A DNA stretch of 64,000 nt from an uncultured Eubacterium sp. (GTDB lineage Bacteria > Bacillota > Clostridia > Oscillospirales > Acutalibacteraceae): NCBI GenBank assembly GCA_910584985.1, contig CAJUDJ010000002.1, forward strand, positions 1-64,000, read 5' to 3'. Shown one piece after another: positions 26,298 to 35,541 of this stretch. The notes under the pieces were generated by a model. The model was not told the origin of the DNA, did no database searches, and saw only the letters and a list, made by a program, of their open reading frames with translations. The translations under genes were made by a program, and so were the position numbers. The stretch's first letter is position 1. Every line of letters starts with the position of its first letter.

Positions 26298-28388
26298 ATG
26301 AAAAACACATTGTATTATACAAAAAAAGCAAACTATTTTGAAGAAGCGCTTCCCGTTGGAAATGGCAGAATGGGTGCTATGGTTTATGGAAATCTGAAAA
26401 ACGAAAAGATTTCGCTGAATGAAGATACTTTATGGAGCGGTTATCCGAGGGACTTAAACACAAAGGATGCAGGTCATTATCTGGACGAAATCCGGCAGAA
26501 TATTTTCAGCGGAAATTATGAAAAGGCGGAAGCACTTGCCAATTCAAAATTCCATGGCCATTGGTGTGAAAGCTATCTTCCGTTCGGAAATCTGGAAATA
26601 CACTTCACATCATCTGTTTCAAAAAAAGGATATAAAAGAGCGCTTGATATTTCAAAAGGACTTGCTGTAACCGCGTGCAAGGGTATAACCGAAACGGTTT
26701 TTGCAAGCCATCCCGCAAATCTTATTGTGGTGAATCTGAAATCAGATACAGGCTTTTCCTGCCGCATTTCCTTCAGCAGTCAGCTGCAGCACAAGGTTTA
26801 CACCGAAAAGGATGTTCTTGTTATGGAGGGTGCTGCTCCCGAAATCTGCCAGCCGCCTTATCATACGGACGGAATACCTGTTGTCTACGGCGATAAGGCA
26901 ATGAAATTTGCAGGTGCGGCAAAAGTGCTTGGAAGTGCTGCCTTTGAAAACGGCGCAATCACAGTTGATAATCAGAAGGAAATTACCGTTTTAATCAGCC
27001 TTGCAACCTCTTTTATTGATTTCAAAACCATGCCAACGGCCAATGCACTTGAAAGGGCAATGCAAAGCTTTGATTCTATTAAAAGCTATGAACAGCTTCT
27101 TGATGAACATGTAAAGGATTTTTCAGCGCTTTTTGACAGGGTTGACTTCACGCTTCTGGGTGGAAATTCAGATATGCCTACAAACAAAAGACTCAAGGCT
27201 GTGCGCAGAGGTACAAAGGATAATGCGCTTATTGCGCTTCTGTTCCAATATGGAAGATATCTGACCATTTCTGCTTCAAGAAAGGGTACGGCCGCCATGA
27301 ATCTTCAGGGCATATGGAACGAGCATCTGCGCGCTCCGTGGAGCTCGAATTATACGATTAATATCAATACACAGATGAATTACTGGTGCACGGATATCTG
27401 CAATCTTTCCGAATGCTTTGAGCCGCTTACGGCACTTGTAAAAAAGCTTGCGGAGAAAGGCACGGTAACGGCAAAGGATTATTACGGATGCGGCGGCTTC
27501 TGTGCTCATCACAATTCCGATATATGGGGAAATACCAATCCGGCAGGCCACCCGAAAGGAGACGGAAACGATTCTTCGTATTCCATCTGGCAGGCAAGTG
27601 CACCGTGGCTTCTTGTTATGCTTTATGACCATTATCTTTACACAAGGGACGAAGCATATAAGGAAGAAATCAAACCGCTTTTCAAGGCCAATCTGGATTT
27701 CTATAAGGATTTTCTGATTGAGCATAACGGAGAATCTGTTACCTGTCCGTCCCTTTCCCCCGAAAATACATATATAAGCAAAAACGGTGCACACTGCCTT
27801 ACCTATATGCCGAATATGGATAGGGAGATTCTGTATGATTTCTTTAAAATCTGCCGTGAATTCGGCTTTGAAACACCTGAAATTGAGCAGGTTCGCCCTG
27901 CTTCGGACGGAAGAATTCCCGAGTGGTGCGAGGAATTCGGCGAAAAAGAACCGCAGCACCGTCATGTCAGCCATCTTTACTGCATTTATCCGTCTCCTTT
28001 CGCATACACACAGGAGCTGAAAACGGCAGCGGAAAAATCGCTTTATGCAAGGGGCTTCGGCGGAACGGGCTGGAGTCTTGGCTGGAAAGTATGTCTTTGG
28101 GCACGGCTCGGCAACGGTGAAAATGCCCATAAGCTTATTCTGAATCAGCTGCGGCCGATGCATCCGAAAAAAATAATTATATTTTTCGGCGGCGGTTCTT
28201 ATCCAAACCTGTTTGATGCCCACCCGCCTTTCCAGATAGACGGCAATTTCGGTGTAACTGCAGGTATTGCCGAAATGATAAAGAACAATTCCATGCCTGA
28301 CAGCTGGAACGGAAGCATAACGGGCCTTAAGCTTAAGGACGGCAGCGAGCTGAACGCAGAAATCAAAAACGGAAAGCTTGTTTTCTGA
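26298..28388 (+). CDS. Glycoside hydrolase family 95 alpha-L-fucosidase
   Basis: GH95 enzymes mainly remove alpha-1,2-linked fucose (or L-galactose) from glycans by inversion. The 696-residue protein has the N-terminal block EEALPVGNGRMGAMVYG with LNEDTLWSG, then the (alpha/alpha)6 catalytic domain with NLQGIWNE, PWSSNYTININTQMNYW, CAHHNSDIWG, LSPENTY, PEWCEEFGE, HRHVSHLYCIYPS and PPFQIDGNFG, so the catalytic motif blocks are present. The C terminus is short: the LLPALP-containing segment usual before the end is missing. No signal peptide is seen, so substrate must be imported or the enzyme released otherwise. The ATG at 26298 has GGGGGA upstream. Confidence 0.92.
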   Translation: MKNTLYYTKKANYFEEALPVGNGRMGAMVYGNLKNEKISLNEDTLWSGYPRDLNTKDAGHYLDEIRQNIFSGNYEKAEALANSKFHGHWCESYLPFGNLEIHFTSSVSKKGYKRALDISKGLAVTACKGITETVFASHPANLIVVNLKSDTGFSCRISFSSQLQHKVYTEKDVLVMEGAAPEICQPPYHTDGIPVVYGDKAMKFAGAAKVLGSAAFENGAITVDNQKEITVLISLATSFIDFKTMPTANALERAMQSFDSIKSYEQLLDEHVKDFSALFDRVDFTLLGGNSDMPTNKRLKAVRRGTKDNALIALLFQYGRYLTISASRKGTAAMNLQGIWNEHLRAPWSSNYTININTQMNYWCTDICNLSECFEPLTALVKKLAEKGTVTAKDYYGCGGFCAHHNSDIWGNTNPAGHPKGDGNDSSYSIWQASAPWLLVMLYDHYLYTRDEAYKEEIKPLFKANLDFYKDFLIEHNGESVTCPSLSPENTYISKNGAHCLTYMPNMDREILYDFFKICREFGFETPEIEQVRPASDGRIPEWCEEFGEKEPQHRHVSHLYCIYPSPFAYTQELKTAAEKSLYARGFGGTGWSLGWKVCLWARLGNGENAHKLILNQLRPMHPKKIIIFFGGGSYPNLFDAHPPFQIDGNFGVTAGIAEMIKNNSMPDSWNGSITGLKLKDGSELNAEIKNGKLVF

Positions 28389-28429
28389 TCTGTAAAACTT
28401 AAATTTTGAATCATCGGAAAGAAAAGCTG

Positions 28430-28546
28430 ATGAAAAAGAAAATTTTCATTTGTATCACAGCAGCCGTACTGCTGCTTGCGGCACTTTTTGTTCCTTTTAA
28501 AATACAGTCTTATGATGACGGCGGCACGGAAATAAAAGCAAATTAA
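28430..28546 (+). pseudogene. Truncated small membrane protein remnant
   Basis: A 38-residue frame has a basic start, one hydrophobic helix (about residues 6-22) and the motif VPFKIQSYDDGGTEIKAN before its stop. I recall small Clostridial proteins that continue from a similar YxDGGT motif into a conserved ALxYKIV segment, which is missing here. The frame therefore looks like the N-terminal stub of such a gene, although it could be a short functional membrane peptide. There is a weak GGAAAG upstream and a strong terminator directly after. Confidence 0.45.
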
Positions 28547-28553
28547 AACAGCA

Positions 28554-28582
28554 AAAGCCATAGGATTTTATCCTATGGCTTT
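28554..28582. terminator. Bidirectional terminator
   Basis: AAAGCCATAGGA-TTTTA-TCCTATGGCTTT is a perfect 12-bp stem with A and T ends, between the plus-strand remnant and the minus-strand 28607 gene. Confidence 0.9.
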
Positions 28583-28606
28583 AATTGTATGATGAATAAA
28601 TAGTTG

Positions 28607-29275
28607 CTAATATTTATTTACTTCCAGCACCTTGAATTCTGCTGATTTGAATTTTTCAAGCAGATCATCTTCCACATATTCAAAGGCTTTAAGCTGAATT
28701 TCCTGCTGCGGATTCAGCTGGCGGGCATACACAACATCCGTATCCAGCCTTGCCCCATTTTCATCAACGGCTTCAATCGTTATATTATAGGTTTTTCTTT
28801 TGCTGTCTGTGTTTTTCACGGTAACATCAAGAGAGGTTTCACAATAATATCCTTTATCTTCTATATGAAAACTGCCGAAAATCACCGCAACATCATCTTC
28901 ATATATTTCTGCCTGTTCCTCCCAACTGAACGATTCAAAATCAGGTAATCCATCATTTATATAATCCGCAGTGCCGCCCAACAGCGCTGCCAATCCGGTA
29001 AAAGATACAACAACAATTATAATGCTTATGGATACTTTTAAAATAACGGAAATCAACGCGCCTTTTCCAGCCGATTTTGCTTTTTTCGGTTTTTCATCCA
29101 TAAATACAAGATAAAGTATCAAACCGACAATCGGAAAAAAGAACCCTAAAGCAGCAAAACCTGCATTTGGTGAATCTTCTTTTGTATAACTGTAATCAGC
29201 GTTTTGCTGCATACCGCAGCTTGTGCAATAACCGGCATTATTTTCAATTTTACAGCCACAGTTCTGACAAAACAT
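28607..29275 (-). CDS. Zinc-ribbon single-pass membrane protein
   Basis: The 222-residue protein starts with a zinc ribbon (MFCQNCGCKIENNAGYCTSCG). Two hydrophobic segments follow, about 37-55 (PNAGFAALGFFFPIVGLIL) and about 73-97, then an extracytoplasmic domain of about 120 residues with a beta-rich DVTVKNTDSKRKTYNIT stretch like FxLYD/DUF4352 domains. The ATG at 29275 follows AAAGAGGAT, favoured over a TTG at 29293. It is probably co-transcribed with 29299-30516, whose stop is 23 bases upstream. Function unknown. Confidence 0.75.
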   Translation of the reverse strand: MFCQNCGCKIENNAGYCTSCGMQQNADYSYTKEDSPNAGFAALGFFFPIVGLILYLVFMDEKPKKAKSAGKGALISVILKVSISIIIVVVSFTGLAALLGGTADYINDGLPDFESFSWEEQAEIYEDDVAVIFGSFHIEDKGYYCETSLDVTVKNTDSKRKTYNITIEAVDENGARLDTDVVYARQLNPQQEIQLKAFEYVEDDLLEKFKSAEFKVLEVNKY

Positions 29276-29298
29276 AATTTTATCCTCTTTCAAATCTA

Positions 29299-30516
29299 TT
29301 AATCTATATTTTTTAAAATCAGCTTTTCTTTATCCATTGTGCCGATTACGGTATAAACTTCATTTATTTCATCAATTATTTTGTTTAATTCGGGGTTATT
29401 TGTTTTTTCAGTAATCTGCATAATATTTGAAATCAATTGCATATGGGATAATTCGGGAATGGAGTTCTGATACCAAAACAACCCTTCGCTGTTTATTGTA
29501 AAATAATGTGCCGTTGCATTAAAAGAAATATTTTTTGCAGATGCCGGATTTTCCTCAGGAACATCTGTTATGATGGATGTATACCGCTTATAGTATGCAT
29601 TAAATTCCGTGCTCAGCAAAATTTTAAGCTGTTCATATATACTTTTATTCTGCTTGGCAACCGCTTTCAGAATAACTTTTAAATGCTTGCTTCTGTTTTT
29701 TATCATAACATCCGCAAGCCTTCCCATAAACGGAAAAACAAATTCCGCCTCCCATTTGTTATCTTTAACCGTAAACGGATTGGTGAAATATTCAATTATT
29801 TCTTTGCCTGACGCAGCAATACAGGCAAGCATTTTTTCATTGCAGAATTTTTCATAGTCTGAATCCCGCCATGAAAAAAGCATACGGTTTGTTTCTCTTG
29901 CATGAAAATATTCAAGCATTTCAATATCCTTATTTTCTATTGCAAGCGTAATCAGGTCTGTTCTTATCCGGTTTGCATCATATGGCGTTACGCCAAAAGG
30001 GAATAATGCCTTGCCTTTAAATTTCATAACCACGGAAAAGGTTTTTTCATCAAACTGAATATATGTTTTGCTTATCAGATATTTCAGCAGTTTATAGTTT
30101 TTAAATTCAAATGCATAATCCAAAACGGTTTTCCCGTATTCATCCGTATTTAAAATTGCATCTTTATCCCGGTTAATATACTTTTCCCAATCTTTTTCAT
30201 TTTTGGAGACTGCAAAGCTGTAATTTGTAAATCTGTTATAGTTGGCTGTTTTATATTTTCCTGCGCTCAGAATTTCCTCACAGGTTACTTCCAAAAGCTC
30301 TGTAAAATAACCTAAATCATCAAGCTGAACAGCTTTTTTTCCTAATTTTATCTGGGACATTCTGTTTGCCATATTATCAATTTCGTCCTTTTGGGCTTCA
30401 TTTTTCTGAAGCATAATGTATTCCTTACAGAACTCCCGTGTTGACTTATACTTTTTGGAAATCAGATGAATCAGATATTCTCCTATTTCTTCATTGGATG
30501 CTGTTATAAACAACAT
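29299..30516 (-). CDS. XRE-like DNA-binding protein with ankyrin-like region
   Basis: From ATG 30516 the protein has 405 residues. Residues about 5-95 look like an extended Cro/C1 domain: SKKYKSTREFCKEY, RMSQIKLGKKAVQLDDL and FTELLEVTCEEILSAGK. A region about 110-260 has ankyrin-like helical pairs (NTDEYGKTVLDYAFEFKNYKLLKYLI and LITLAIENKDIEMLEYF). The remaining part is unassigned. The start is chosen because AAAGGCGGTGATT precedes it, the same ribosome-site style as the XRE gene at 9955; the in-frame ATG at 30642 has none. Such HTH-ankyrin proteins recur in Clostridia, with role unknown. Confidence 0.7.
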   Translation of the reverse strand: MLFITASNEEIGEYLIHLISKKYKSTREFCKEYIMLQKNEAQKDEIDNMANRMSQIKLGKKAVQLDDLGYFTELLEVTCEEILSAGKYKTANYNRFTNYSFAVSKNEKDWEKYINRDKDAILNTDEYGKTVLDYAFEFKNYKLLKYLISKTYIQFDEKTFSVVMKFKGKALFPFGVTPYDANRIRTDLITLAIENKDIEMLEYFHARETNRMLFSWRDSDYEKFCNEKMLACIAASGKEIIEYFTNPFTVKDNKWEAEFVFPFMGRLADVMIKNRSKHLKVILKAVAKQNKSIYEQLKILLSTEFNAYYKRYTSIITDVPEENPASAKNISFNATAHYFTINSEGLFWYQNSIPELSHMQLISNIMQITEKTNNPELNKIIDEINEVYTVIGTMDKEKLILKNID

Positions 30517-30650
30517 AATCACCGCCTTTTCTACAATAATCATACCATTTTTGGTAAAATTTTCATATAACCAATCTGCATATGAAAAATTCTTTGGCAT
30601 TTGCGAATCACAAATTTTATATGCGTTTTGCATATAAGGCATATTCTTTT

Positions 30651-30686
30651 TATATATAAAAAGAGCAGTCCGTAAAGAACTGCTCT
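30651..30686 (-). terminator. Terminator of the DUF975 gene
   Basis: AGAGCAGT / ACTGCTCT stem with TTTTTATATAT on the minus strand, about 20 bases after the stop of 30705-32219. It lies just before the XRE-ankyrin gene. Confidence 0.8.
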
Positions 30687-30704
30687 TAAATATGGGGTAA
30701 TAAT

Positions 30705-32219
30705 TTATTCGTCTTCAGCAGATGTGTTTTGTTCTGTCTGCACATCCGATGCCGATTCGTTATCAGCTGTTTCCTCCACAGATGAAACCTCCGGCTTTGG
30801 TATTTCCTCTGCCTGCACAGGAGCCTCCCGCACTGCTTCTGCAACAGGCATATCCTCCAGCTGTGCAGCGGTTTCCTGCTGCAAAGGAGCAGTTTCCTGT
30901 ATCGGTGCTGCCTCCTGCGGCATGGTTTCCGCATCGGCTGCCGTCTGTGCCTGAACAGGTGCTTGTGGCTGCATGGATGCAGCGTTTGCATAAGGCGGGG
31001 CAGTATTCTGCGGCGGTGCAGAATAATATACATTTCCCTGCGGATTATATGGCTGCTGATAAGGAGCGGCATAAGGATTATACTGCTGATTTACATTACC
31101 GTAAGGCTGATACTGCGTATTCTGATTCCCGTATGGCGCATACTGCGCATTCGGGTTTACATTCGGATTATATTGTGTGTTCTGATTGGCATAGTACGGA
31201 TTCTGTGCATTCACATTGCCGTAAGGTGCATTCTGCGGATTAAAGCCGTTTCCATACATCTGCGCATATTTTGCATATCTCTGTGCATCGGAAAGGAAAT
31301 CATCCTCCGTTACTCTGCCCTCCTGCAACGCACGCAGGCGAAAATTTTCGTAATAAAGTGCATTTGTTGTTGCCATATATGGCCATACATAGATGTACGG
31401 TATGCCAAAGCCTATGCCGCAAAGCAAAAGCCATGGAATAAAGCTTAAATTCAAAACAAACAGTTCCCAACGGTTGCCCTTTACCATTTTTTTGCTGACA
31501 TCCAGTGCCTGACTGGGTGAAATATCGGGGTTATCGCACATAATCTGATTTGCAAAATAAGTGCTGTATAAATAAACAATTCCCGGTATTATAAACAGCC
31601 AGCTAAGGAAATAGATGCAGATTCCTCTGAGCACAACAAGCCCGAGCTTTTTGCCGTAATGATTTTTAAAAGCATTTCTGAAAACGGTTTTTATGCCGGA
31701 TCCGGTATCAAACCGGTTTCCCCTGGCAAAAGAAACATACAGCCCTGACAGAGAAACCTCAAGCGGAGACAACAGAATATAAACAATAAACCCTATTGTG
31801 TAAACAAGCCAGAACACAGCCATAAGGGAAGCAAAGTTGAAAAAGAAATCTTCGTAATAATCTGAATCCGCATAATAATCCGCATCATTTCCCGCACCGA
31901 AATTATAAAAATCAGATCCGGGCTCTCCCTGCACATTTTCGTCTGCACCGAAATTGTAAAAATCATTTCCGCTGCCGTTACCGAAATTATTGAAATCATC
32001 ATCTATACCGAAATCATCAAAATCGGCGGAATTGTCTTCAATACTTTGCACAAACGGAACAATATATCTGAAAACACTGCGCATATATCCGGTTGCGCCG
32101 ATTTCCCAAATCCCCATCATACAGATAAACACAACAAGCTGAATGACAAACAGCTTAAACACATTGCCGCTGATAAGTCCCTTTGCCTGATGCTTGATTA
32201 AAGGTCTGTTTAAATTCAT
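30705..32219 (-). CDS. DUF975-type membrane protein with FG-acidic insert and Gln/Asn-rich tail
   Basis: The 504-residue protein has a DUF975-like core: a TM near residue 20-40, then several TMs between about 130 and 290, including SPSQALDVSKKMVKGNRWELFVL, a family hallmark. Between TM1 and TM2 there is an acidic insert (about 60-125) with repeated DFYNFGA units. After a charged helix (about 300-325) the tail is low complexity: about 90 residues of Asn/Gln/Tyr/Pro repeats (QYxPYGNxN), then a Glu/Ala/Pro-rich end. DUF975 function is unknown. It lies 27 bases downstream of glyQS on the same strand and may share its transcript. Confidence 0.8.
   Translation of the reverse strand: MNLNRPLIKHQAKGLISGNVFKLFVIQLVVFICMMGIWEIGATGYMRSVFRYIVPFVQSIEDNSADFDDFGIDDDFNNFGNGSGNDFYNFGADENVQGEPGSDFYNFGAGNDADYYADSDYYEDFFFNFASLMAVFWLVYTIGFIVYILLSPLEVSLSGLYVSFARGNRFDTGSGIKTVFRNAFKNHYGKKLGLVVLRGICIYFLSWLFIIPGIVYLYSTYFANQIMCDNPDISPSQALDVSKKMVKGNRWELFVLNLSFIPWLLLCGIGFGIPYIYVWPYMATTNALYYENFRLRALQEGRVTEDDFLSDAQRYAKYAQMYGNGFNPQNAPYGNVNAQNPYYANQNTQYNPNVNPNAQYAPYGNQNTQYQPYGNVNQQYNPYAAPYQQPYNPQGNVYYSAPPQNTAPPYANAASMQPQAPVQAQTAADAETMPQEAAPIQETAPLQQETAAQLEDMPVAEAVREAPVQAEEIPKPEVSSVEETADNESASDVQTEQNTSAEDE
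31020..31255 (-). repeat. Low-complexity Asn/Gln/Tyr/Pro coding repeat
   Basis: Short imperfect units coding for Q-Y-x-P-Y-G-N-x-N recur about eight to ten times inside the DUF975 gene. Such tracts change length easily by slippage. Open frames on the opposite strand here are a by-product of this composition. Confidence 0.7.
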
Positions 32220-32246
32220 AATTACTCCACTCTTTTCAAAATTCGG

Positions 32247-33626
32247 TTAAAATTTGATTTTTTCTTCTATAAAGGCGGCAAGCTCTGCAATCGGAAGTCT
32301 TACCTGCTCCATTGTATCTCTGTCGCGAACGGTAACACAACCGTCTGTTTCGGAATCAAAGTCATAAGTAATGCAGTAAGGTGTTCCGATTTCATCCTGA
32401 CGGCGGTAACGCTTGCCGATGGAGCCTGTTTCGTCAAAATCGGTCATAAATGATTTGCTCAGCGTTTCACAAACCTCCCAAGCTTTATCGGAAAGCTTCT
32501 TTGAAAGCGGAAGCACAGCAGCCTTATAAGGTGCAACAGCAGGACTGAGATGAAGCACAACTCTTGTATCGTTCTTTTCCGCATCAAGCAGCTCTTCGTC
32601 ATATGCTTCGCAGAGAAGCGCAAGCACGGTTCTGTCCAATCCGTAAGTGGATTCAATAATATATGGGATAAACTTTTCATTTGTTGCAGGATCAAGATAA
32701 TCCATCTTCTGGCCACTGTATTCCTGATGCCTGGTAAGGTCAAAATCCGTTCTGTTGTGTGTGCCGTTGATTTCTCCCCAGCCGAACGGGAACAGGAATT
32801 CTATATCGCAGGCAGCCTTTGCATAGTGTGCCAGCTTTTCATGGTCATGATAACGCAGATGATCCTCGGCAATACCCAAATCTTCAAAATACTTTCTGCC
32901 GTATTCCTTGAAGTAATCGTAAAGCTCGCTGTCCGTTCCCTCTTTGCAGAAGGTCTGGAATTCCATCTGTTCAAATTCAATCGTTCTGAAGGTGAAGTTG
33001 CCCGGTGTAATTTCGTTTCTGAAAGCCTTGCCGATCTGGCCGATGCTGAACGGAAGCTTTGCTCTCATCGTGCGCTGAACATTCATAAAGTTTACATATT
33101 CGCCCTGCGCATTTTCAGGGCGCAGATAAATAATGCTCTTGCTGTCGTTTGTAACGCCCCTGAAAGTCTGGAACATAAGGTTGAATTCTCTTATATCGGT
33201 GAAATTATGCTTTCCGCAGTTCGGGCAGGGAATGCTGTTGTCCTTGATATACTGAAACATTTCCTCTTTTGTCATGCCGTCTGCATGTGCATCGGGGTTA
33301 AAATCATCAATTAAATTATCTGCCCTGTGGCGCATTTTGCATTCCTTGCAGTCCAGCAGCGGATCAGAAAAGGACTGCACATGGCCGCTTGCCTCCCATA
33401 CTCTCGGGTGCATAAGAATATCGGCGTCCACCTCATAGCTGTTTTTTCTTTCCTGAATAAACCTTTTTCTCCAGGTATCTTTTACATTGTTTTTAAGCCT
33501 TGCGCCAAGCGGGCCGTAATCCCATGTGTTTGCAAGACCTCCGTAAATATCACTGCCCGGAAAAATAAATCCCCTGCTTTTGCAGAGCGCTACAATTTTT
33601 TCCATCGTTTTTTTTGTATTATCCAT
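32247..33626 (-). CDS. glyQS: Glycyl-tRNA synthetase (homodimeric type)
   Basis: This class II synthetase charges tRNA-Gly. The 459-residue protein is the alpha2 form, not the alpha/beta GlyQ-GlyS type. It has [23 protein letters not shown] at the start and a CxxC...CPNC zinc insertion (about 97-145). Motif 2 region [25 protein letters not shown] is followed by motif 3 [14 protein letters not shown] and the anticodon-binding domain from about 360. No T-box is seen upstream. A tRNA-Gly(GCC) gene lies 5 kb away in the same window. Confidence 0.97.
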   Translation of the reverse strand: MDNTKKTMEKIVALCKSRGFIFPGSDIYGGLANTWDYGPLGARLKNNVKDTWRKRFIQERKNSYEVDADILMHPRVWEASGHVQSFSDPLLDCKECKMRHRADNLIDDFNPDAHADGMTKEEMFQYIKDNSIPCPNCGKHNFTDIREFNLMFQTFRGVTNDSKSIIYLRPENAQGEYVNFMNVQRTMRAKLPFSIGQIGKAFRNEITPGNFTFRTIEFEQMEFQTFCKEGTDSELYDYFKEYGRKYFEDLGIAEDHLRYHDHEKLAHYAKAACDIEFLFPFGWGEINGTHNRTDFDLTRHQEYSGQKMDYLDPATNEKFIPYIIESTYGLDRTVLALLCEAYDEELLDAEKNDTRVVLHLSPAVAPYKAAVLPLSKKLSDKAWEVCETLSKSFMTDFDETGSIGKRYRRQDEIGTPYCITYDFDSETDGCVTVRDRDTMEQVRLPIAELAAFIEEKIKF

Positions 33627-33718
33627 AATCTAGTCCTCCGTTGAACAATTTGTGCTTTTTTATTATATATAATTTATATTATCATACAAAAAAAGAAAGG
33701 TCAATAAAATATTAAAAT

Positions 33719-33746
33719 ATGGGAGAGCATATCACTCTCCCATGAA
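33719..33746 (-). terminator. Terminator of the G5/3D gene
   Basis: ATGGGAGAG / CTCTCCCAT stem with a 7-base loop followed on the minus strand by ATTTTAATATTTT, just after the 33758-34981 stop. Confidence 0.8.
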
Positions 33747-33757
33747 ATCAATTTTAT

Positions 33758-34981
33758 TTACCAGCCGAGACGCAGAATTTTAATGGAAGCAGAACCCCTG
33801 CCGTATTTCTTTGCCGCCTCATGGCCGTCAGGCGTGAAAATATCAATTCTGCCTGTTTTAGAAAGCCCGCTACCGCCTCTGTCGGCAACTGTATAGGTTA
33901 CACCGTCAACCTCTATGATTGAGCCCAGAGGAAGCCAGTTACATGCAACATAATATGGATTTTCCATTCCGTTCTGCACCTTGTTGCCCGATGCCGTTAT
34001 GCCTGTGTTCTTGCCGCAGCATATAGAGCAGGAGCAATAATAGGTGTAGCTGCCGTTAATAACCGTGCCAACCTCTTTATCATTGTATTTTTCAACACCG
34101 TTATCCTTAATCTGAACCACCTTTGTGCCTACTCGTTTCACTTCTGTTACAGGCTCTTTAAGAACGGTGGAAGCAACCTCCCGCTTTTCATTCTCGGCAC
34201 CGTTTACATAAGTGATTCTGTAGGTTGCGGATCTTACACCGTCCTCACCCTTGGTTTCAATTTTTGTTTTGCCCTTATCCATGCTGTTATCTTTGATTAT
34301 TTTTGTTTCATGGGCAATTTTTTCTTCCTTTGTAACTGTTTTTATTTCCACACGGAAAACATGAATTTCCATGCCGTCCTCAGCAGCGGCATCTGCTGCA
34401 GGCTGTGTGTAATCATTATCTTCAAGCGTAATTCCGGCCTCTGCAAGCAGTTCACCCACTGTTGAATTTGCAGTGCCCATATTATATGTTTTTCCGTCTG
34501 CATAAATGGTTATAATTTTCGGTGAATCAACTGTTATAACCATTCCGTTTTTTATGGGGGTATCCTCGTCATAGTTTACCACCATGCCTTCTCTGTAAAC
34601 GCCTGCTTCATCAAGCGCAATGCCCACCGTGGCGGAATAAACACCGTAATGCTTCACAACATTATTGAATTTAATATAGATTTCATTAAATCTGCTGATT
34701 ACGATTTTTCCTCCGATTCCTGCATTGAACGAGGCTATATTCAGTTTATCTTTTGCTCCAAGCCTAACGCTTGCTTCATTGAGGATTTCGATTGGTTCCG
34801 TTTCCTTTGTTGCAATTGTGTATTCATAGCCGTTATCGCTGATAACAACATTATAGCGGTCCGCCTCACCGGCGAAAGCATTCACCGTAAAAGCACATAC
34901 CATAAGAATAAACGCAATTACCGCTGAAAGCATAACACGTGAAATGTGCTTTACTGTTGCAGCGCATGATTCGTTAATCAT
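33758..34981 (-). CDS. Secreted DUF348-G5-3D domain cell-wall protein (YabE-like)
   Basis: The 407-residue protein has a signal peptide or anchor (about 12-38, ending AFAGEA). Two DUF348-like repeats (about 40-190), a G5 domain (about 205-285, with EEKIAHETKIIKDNS) and a C-terminal 3D domain (about 315-407) follow. The 3D part has TASGNKVQ, VADRGGSG and KTGRIDIFTPDG with the three Asp of an MltA-like lytic transglycosylase core. It resembles YabE/Rpf-like wall hydrolases that help growth restart. The ATG at 34981 follows AAAAGGAGATTAAG; the upstream frame from 35047 is rejected. Confidence 0.9.
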   Translation of the reverse strand: MINESCAATVKHISRVMLSAVIAFILMVCAFTVNAFAGEADRYNVVISDNGYEYTIATKETEPIEILNEASVRLGAKDKLNIASFNAGIGGKIVISRFNEIYIKFNNVVKHYGVYSATVGIALDEAGVYREGMVVNYDEDTPIKNGMVITVDSPKIITIYADGKTYNMGTANSTVGELLAEAGITLEDNDYTQPAADAAAEDGMEIHVFRVEIKTVTKEEKIAHETKIIKDNSMDKGKTKIETKGEDGVRSATYRITYVNGAENEKREVASTVLKEPVTEVKRVGTKVVQIKDNGVEKYNDKEVGTVINGSYTYYCSCSICCGKNTGITASGNKVQNGMENPYYVACNWLPLGSIIEVDGVTYTVADRGGSGLSKTGRIDIFTPDGHEAAKKYGRGSASIKILRLGW

Positions 34982-35137
34982 CTTAATCTCCTTTTTAATT
35001 GCAGGAAACCGCAGAATGAACATACTGCTTTTTCCTGTCCGTAACAATATTGGTTTGCCGTTTATTACAGATTATTTATCTGATTTAGCAGAAGCAAATA
35101 TTCTGCCTTTACCTTTAGTATTGCTAAAGCACTTCGA

Positions 35138-35166
35138 ATTATAGGAATAATTGCATAATATGTCAA
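35138..35166 (-). promoter_or_regulatory. Promoter of the G5/3D gene
   Basis: TTGACA (35161-35166), 17-base spacer and TATAAT (35138-35143) on the minus strand, giving a leader of about 150 bases. The long leader could hold regulation, but I found no known riboswitch in it. Confidence 0.8.
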
Positions 35167-35493
35167 ACAAATCAAATTTATTTTTTTGTGCAAAACGCAC
35201 AAATCTATAAAAGCAGAAAAAGTCGAAATTTTTTTATAAATCAAGATATAGTGTATTTTTCAATTTAGCAAAGCAGCGTATTAAAGCGCATTTTTGTAAA
35301 AAACTTAGAAAATGAGCATAATTTTTTTAACTTTTGTAACTTTTAAGCCAAAATGTTACAAAAAATATCAATATATGGTATGAATTTTTAATATTTTCGT
35401 AAAATTCACCAATAGATAGACAGGATGCGTGCTTTAATTTCAGATTAAAAAATGCGTTTATATCTGTATACATATTATATAGGCAAATTAGGA
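35167..35493. other. AT-rich gene-free stretch
   Basis: Between two outward-facing promoters lie about 330 AT-rich bases. A 60-residue minus frame (35327-35509) has no ribosome binding site and no family features. I see small A/T tracts and no clear hairpin or repeat. Confidence 0.6.
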
Positions 35494-35522
35494 TTGACAA
35501 GAAAAGCACCTTAATATATAAT
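35494..35522 (+). promoter_or_regulatory. tRNA-Arg promoter
   Basis: Perfect TTGACA (35494-35499), 17-base spacer and TATAAT (35517-35522), with the tRNA starting 20 bases later. Confidence 0.85.
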
Positions 35523-35541
35523 ATGATAACAAACAGATAAT

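Noticed and set aside
27276..28223. 315-residue antisense frame under the GH95 gene
   Set aside because: It has no ribosome binding site or domain, and the GH95 motifs on the other strand are complete. It is a by-product of codon use.
30722..31243. 173-residue plus frame opposite the DUF975 tail
   Set aside because: Low-complexity Gln/Asn/Pro codons leave the opposite frames open. It has no start signal and no family.
35327..35509. 60-residue frame before tRNA-Arg
   Set aside because: It has no ribosome binding site, is AT-rich and overlaps the tRNA promoter on the other strand.
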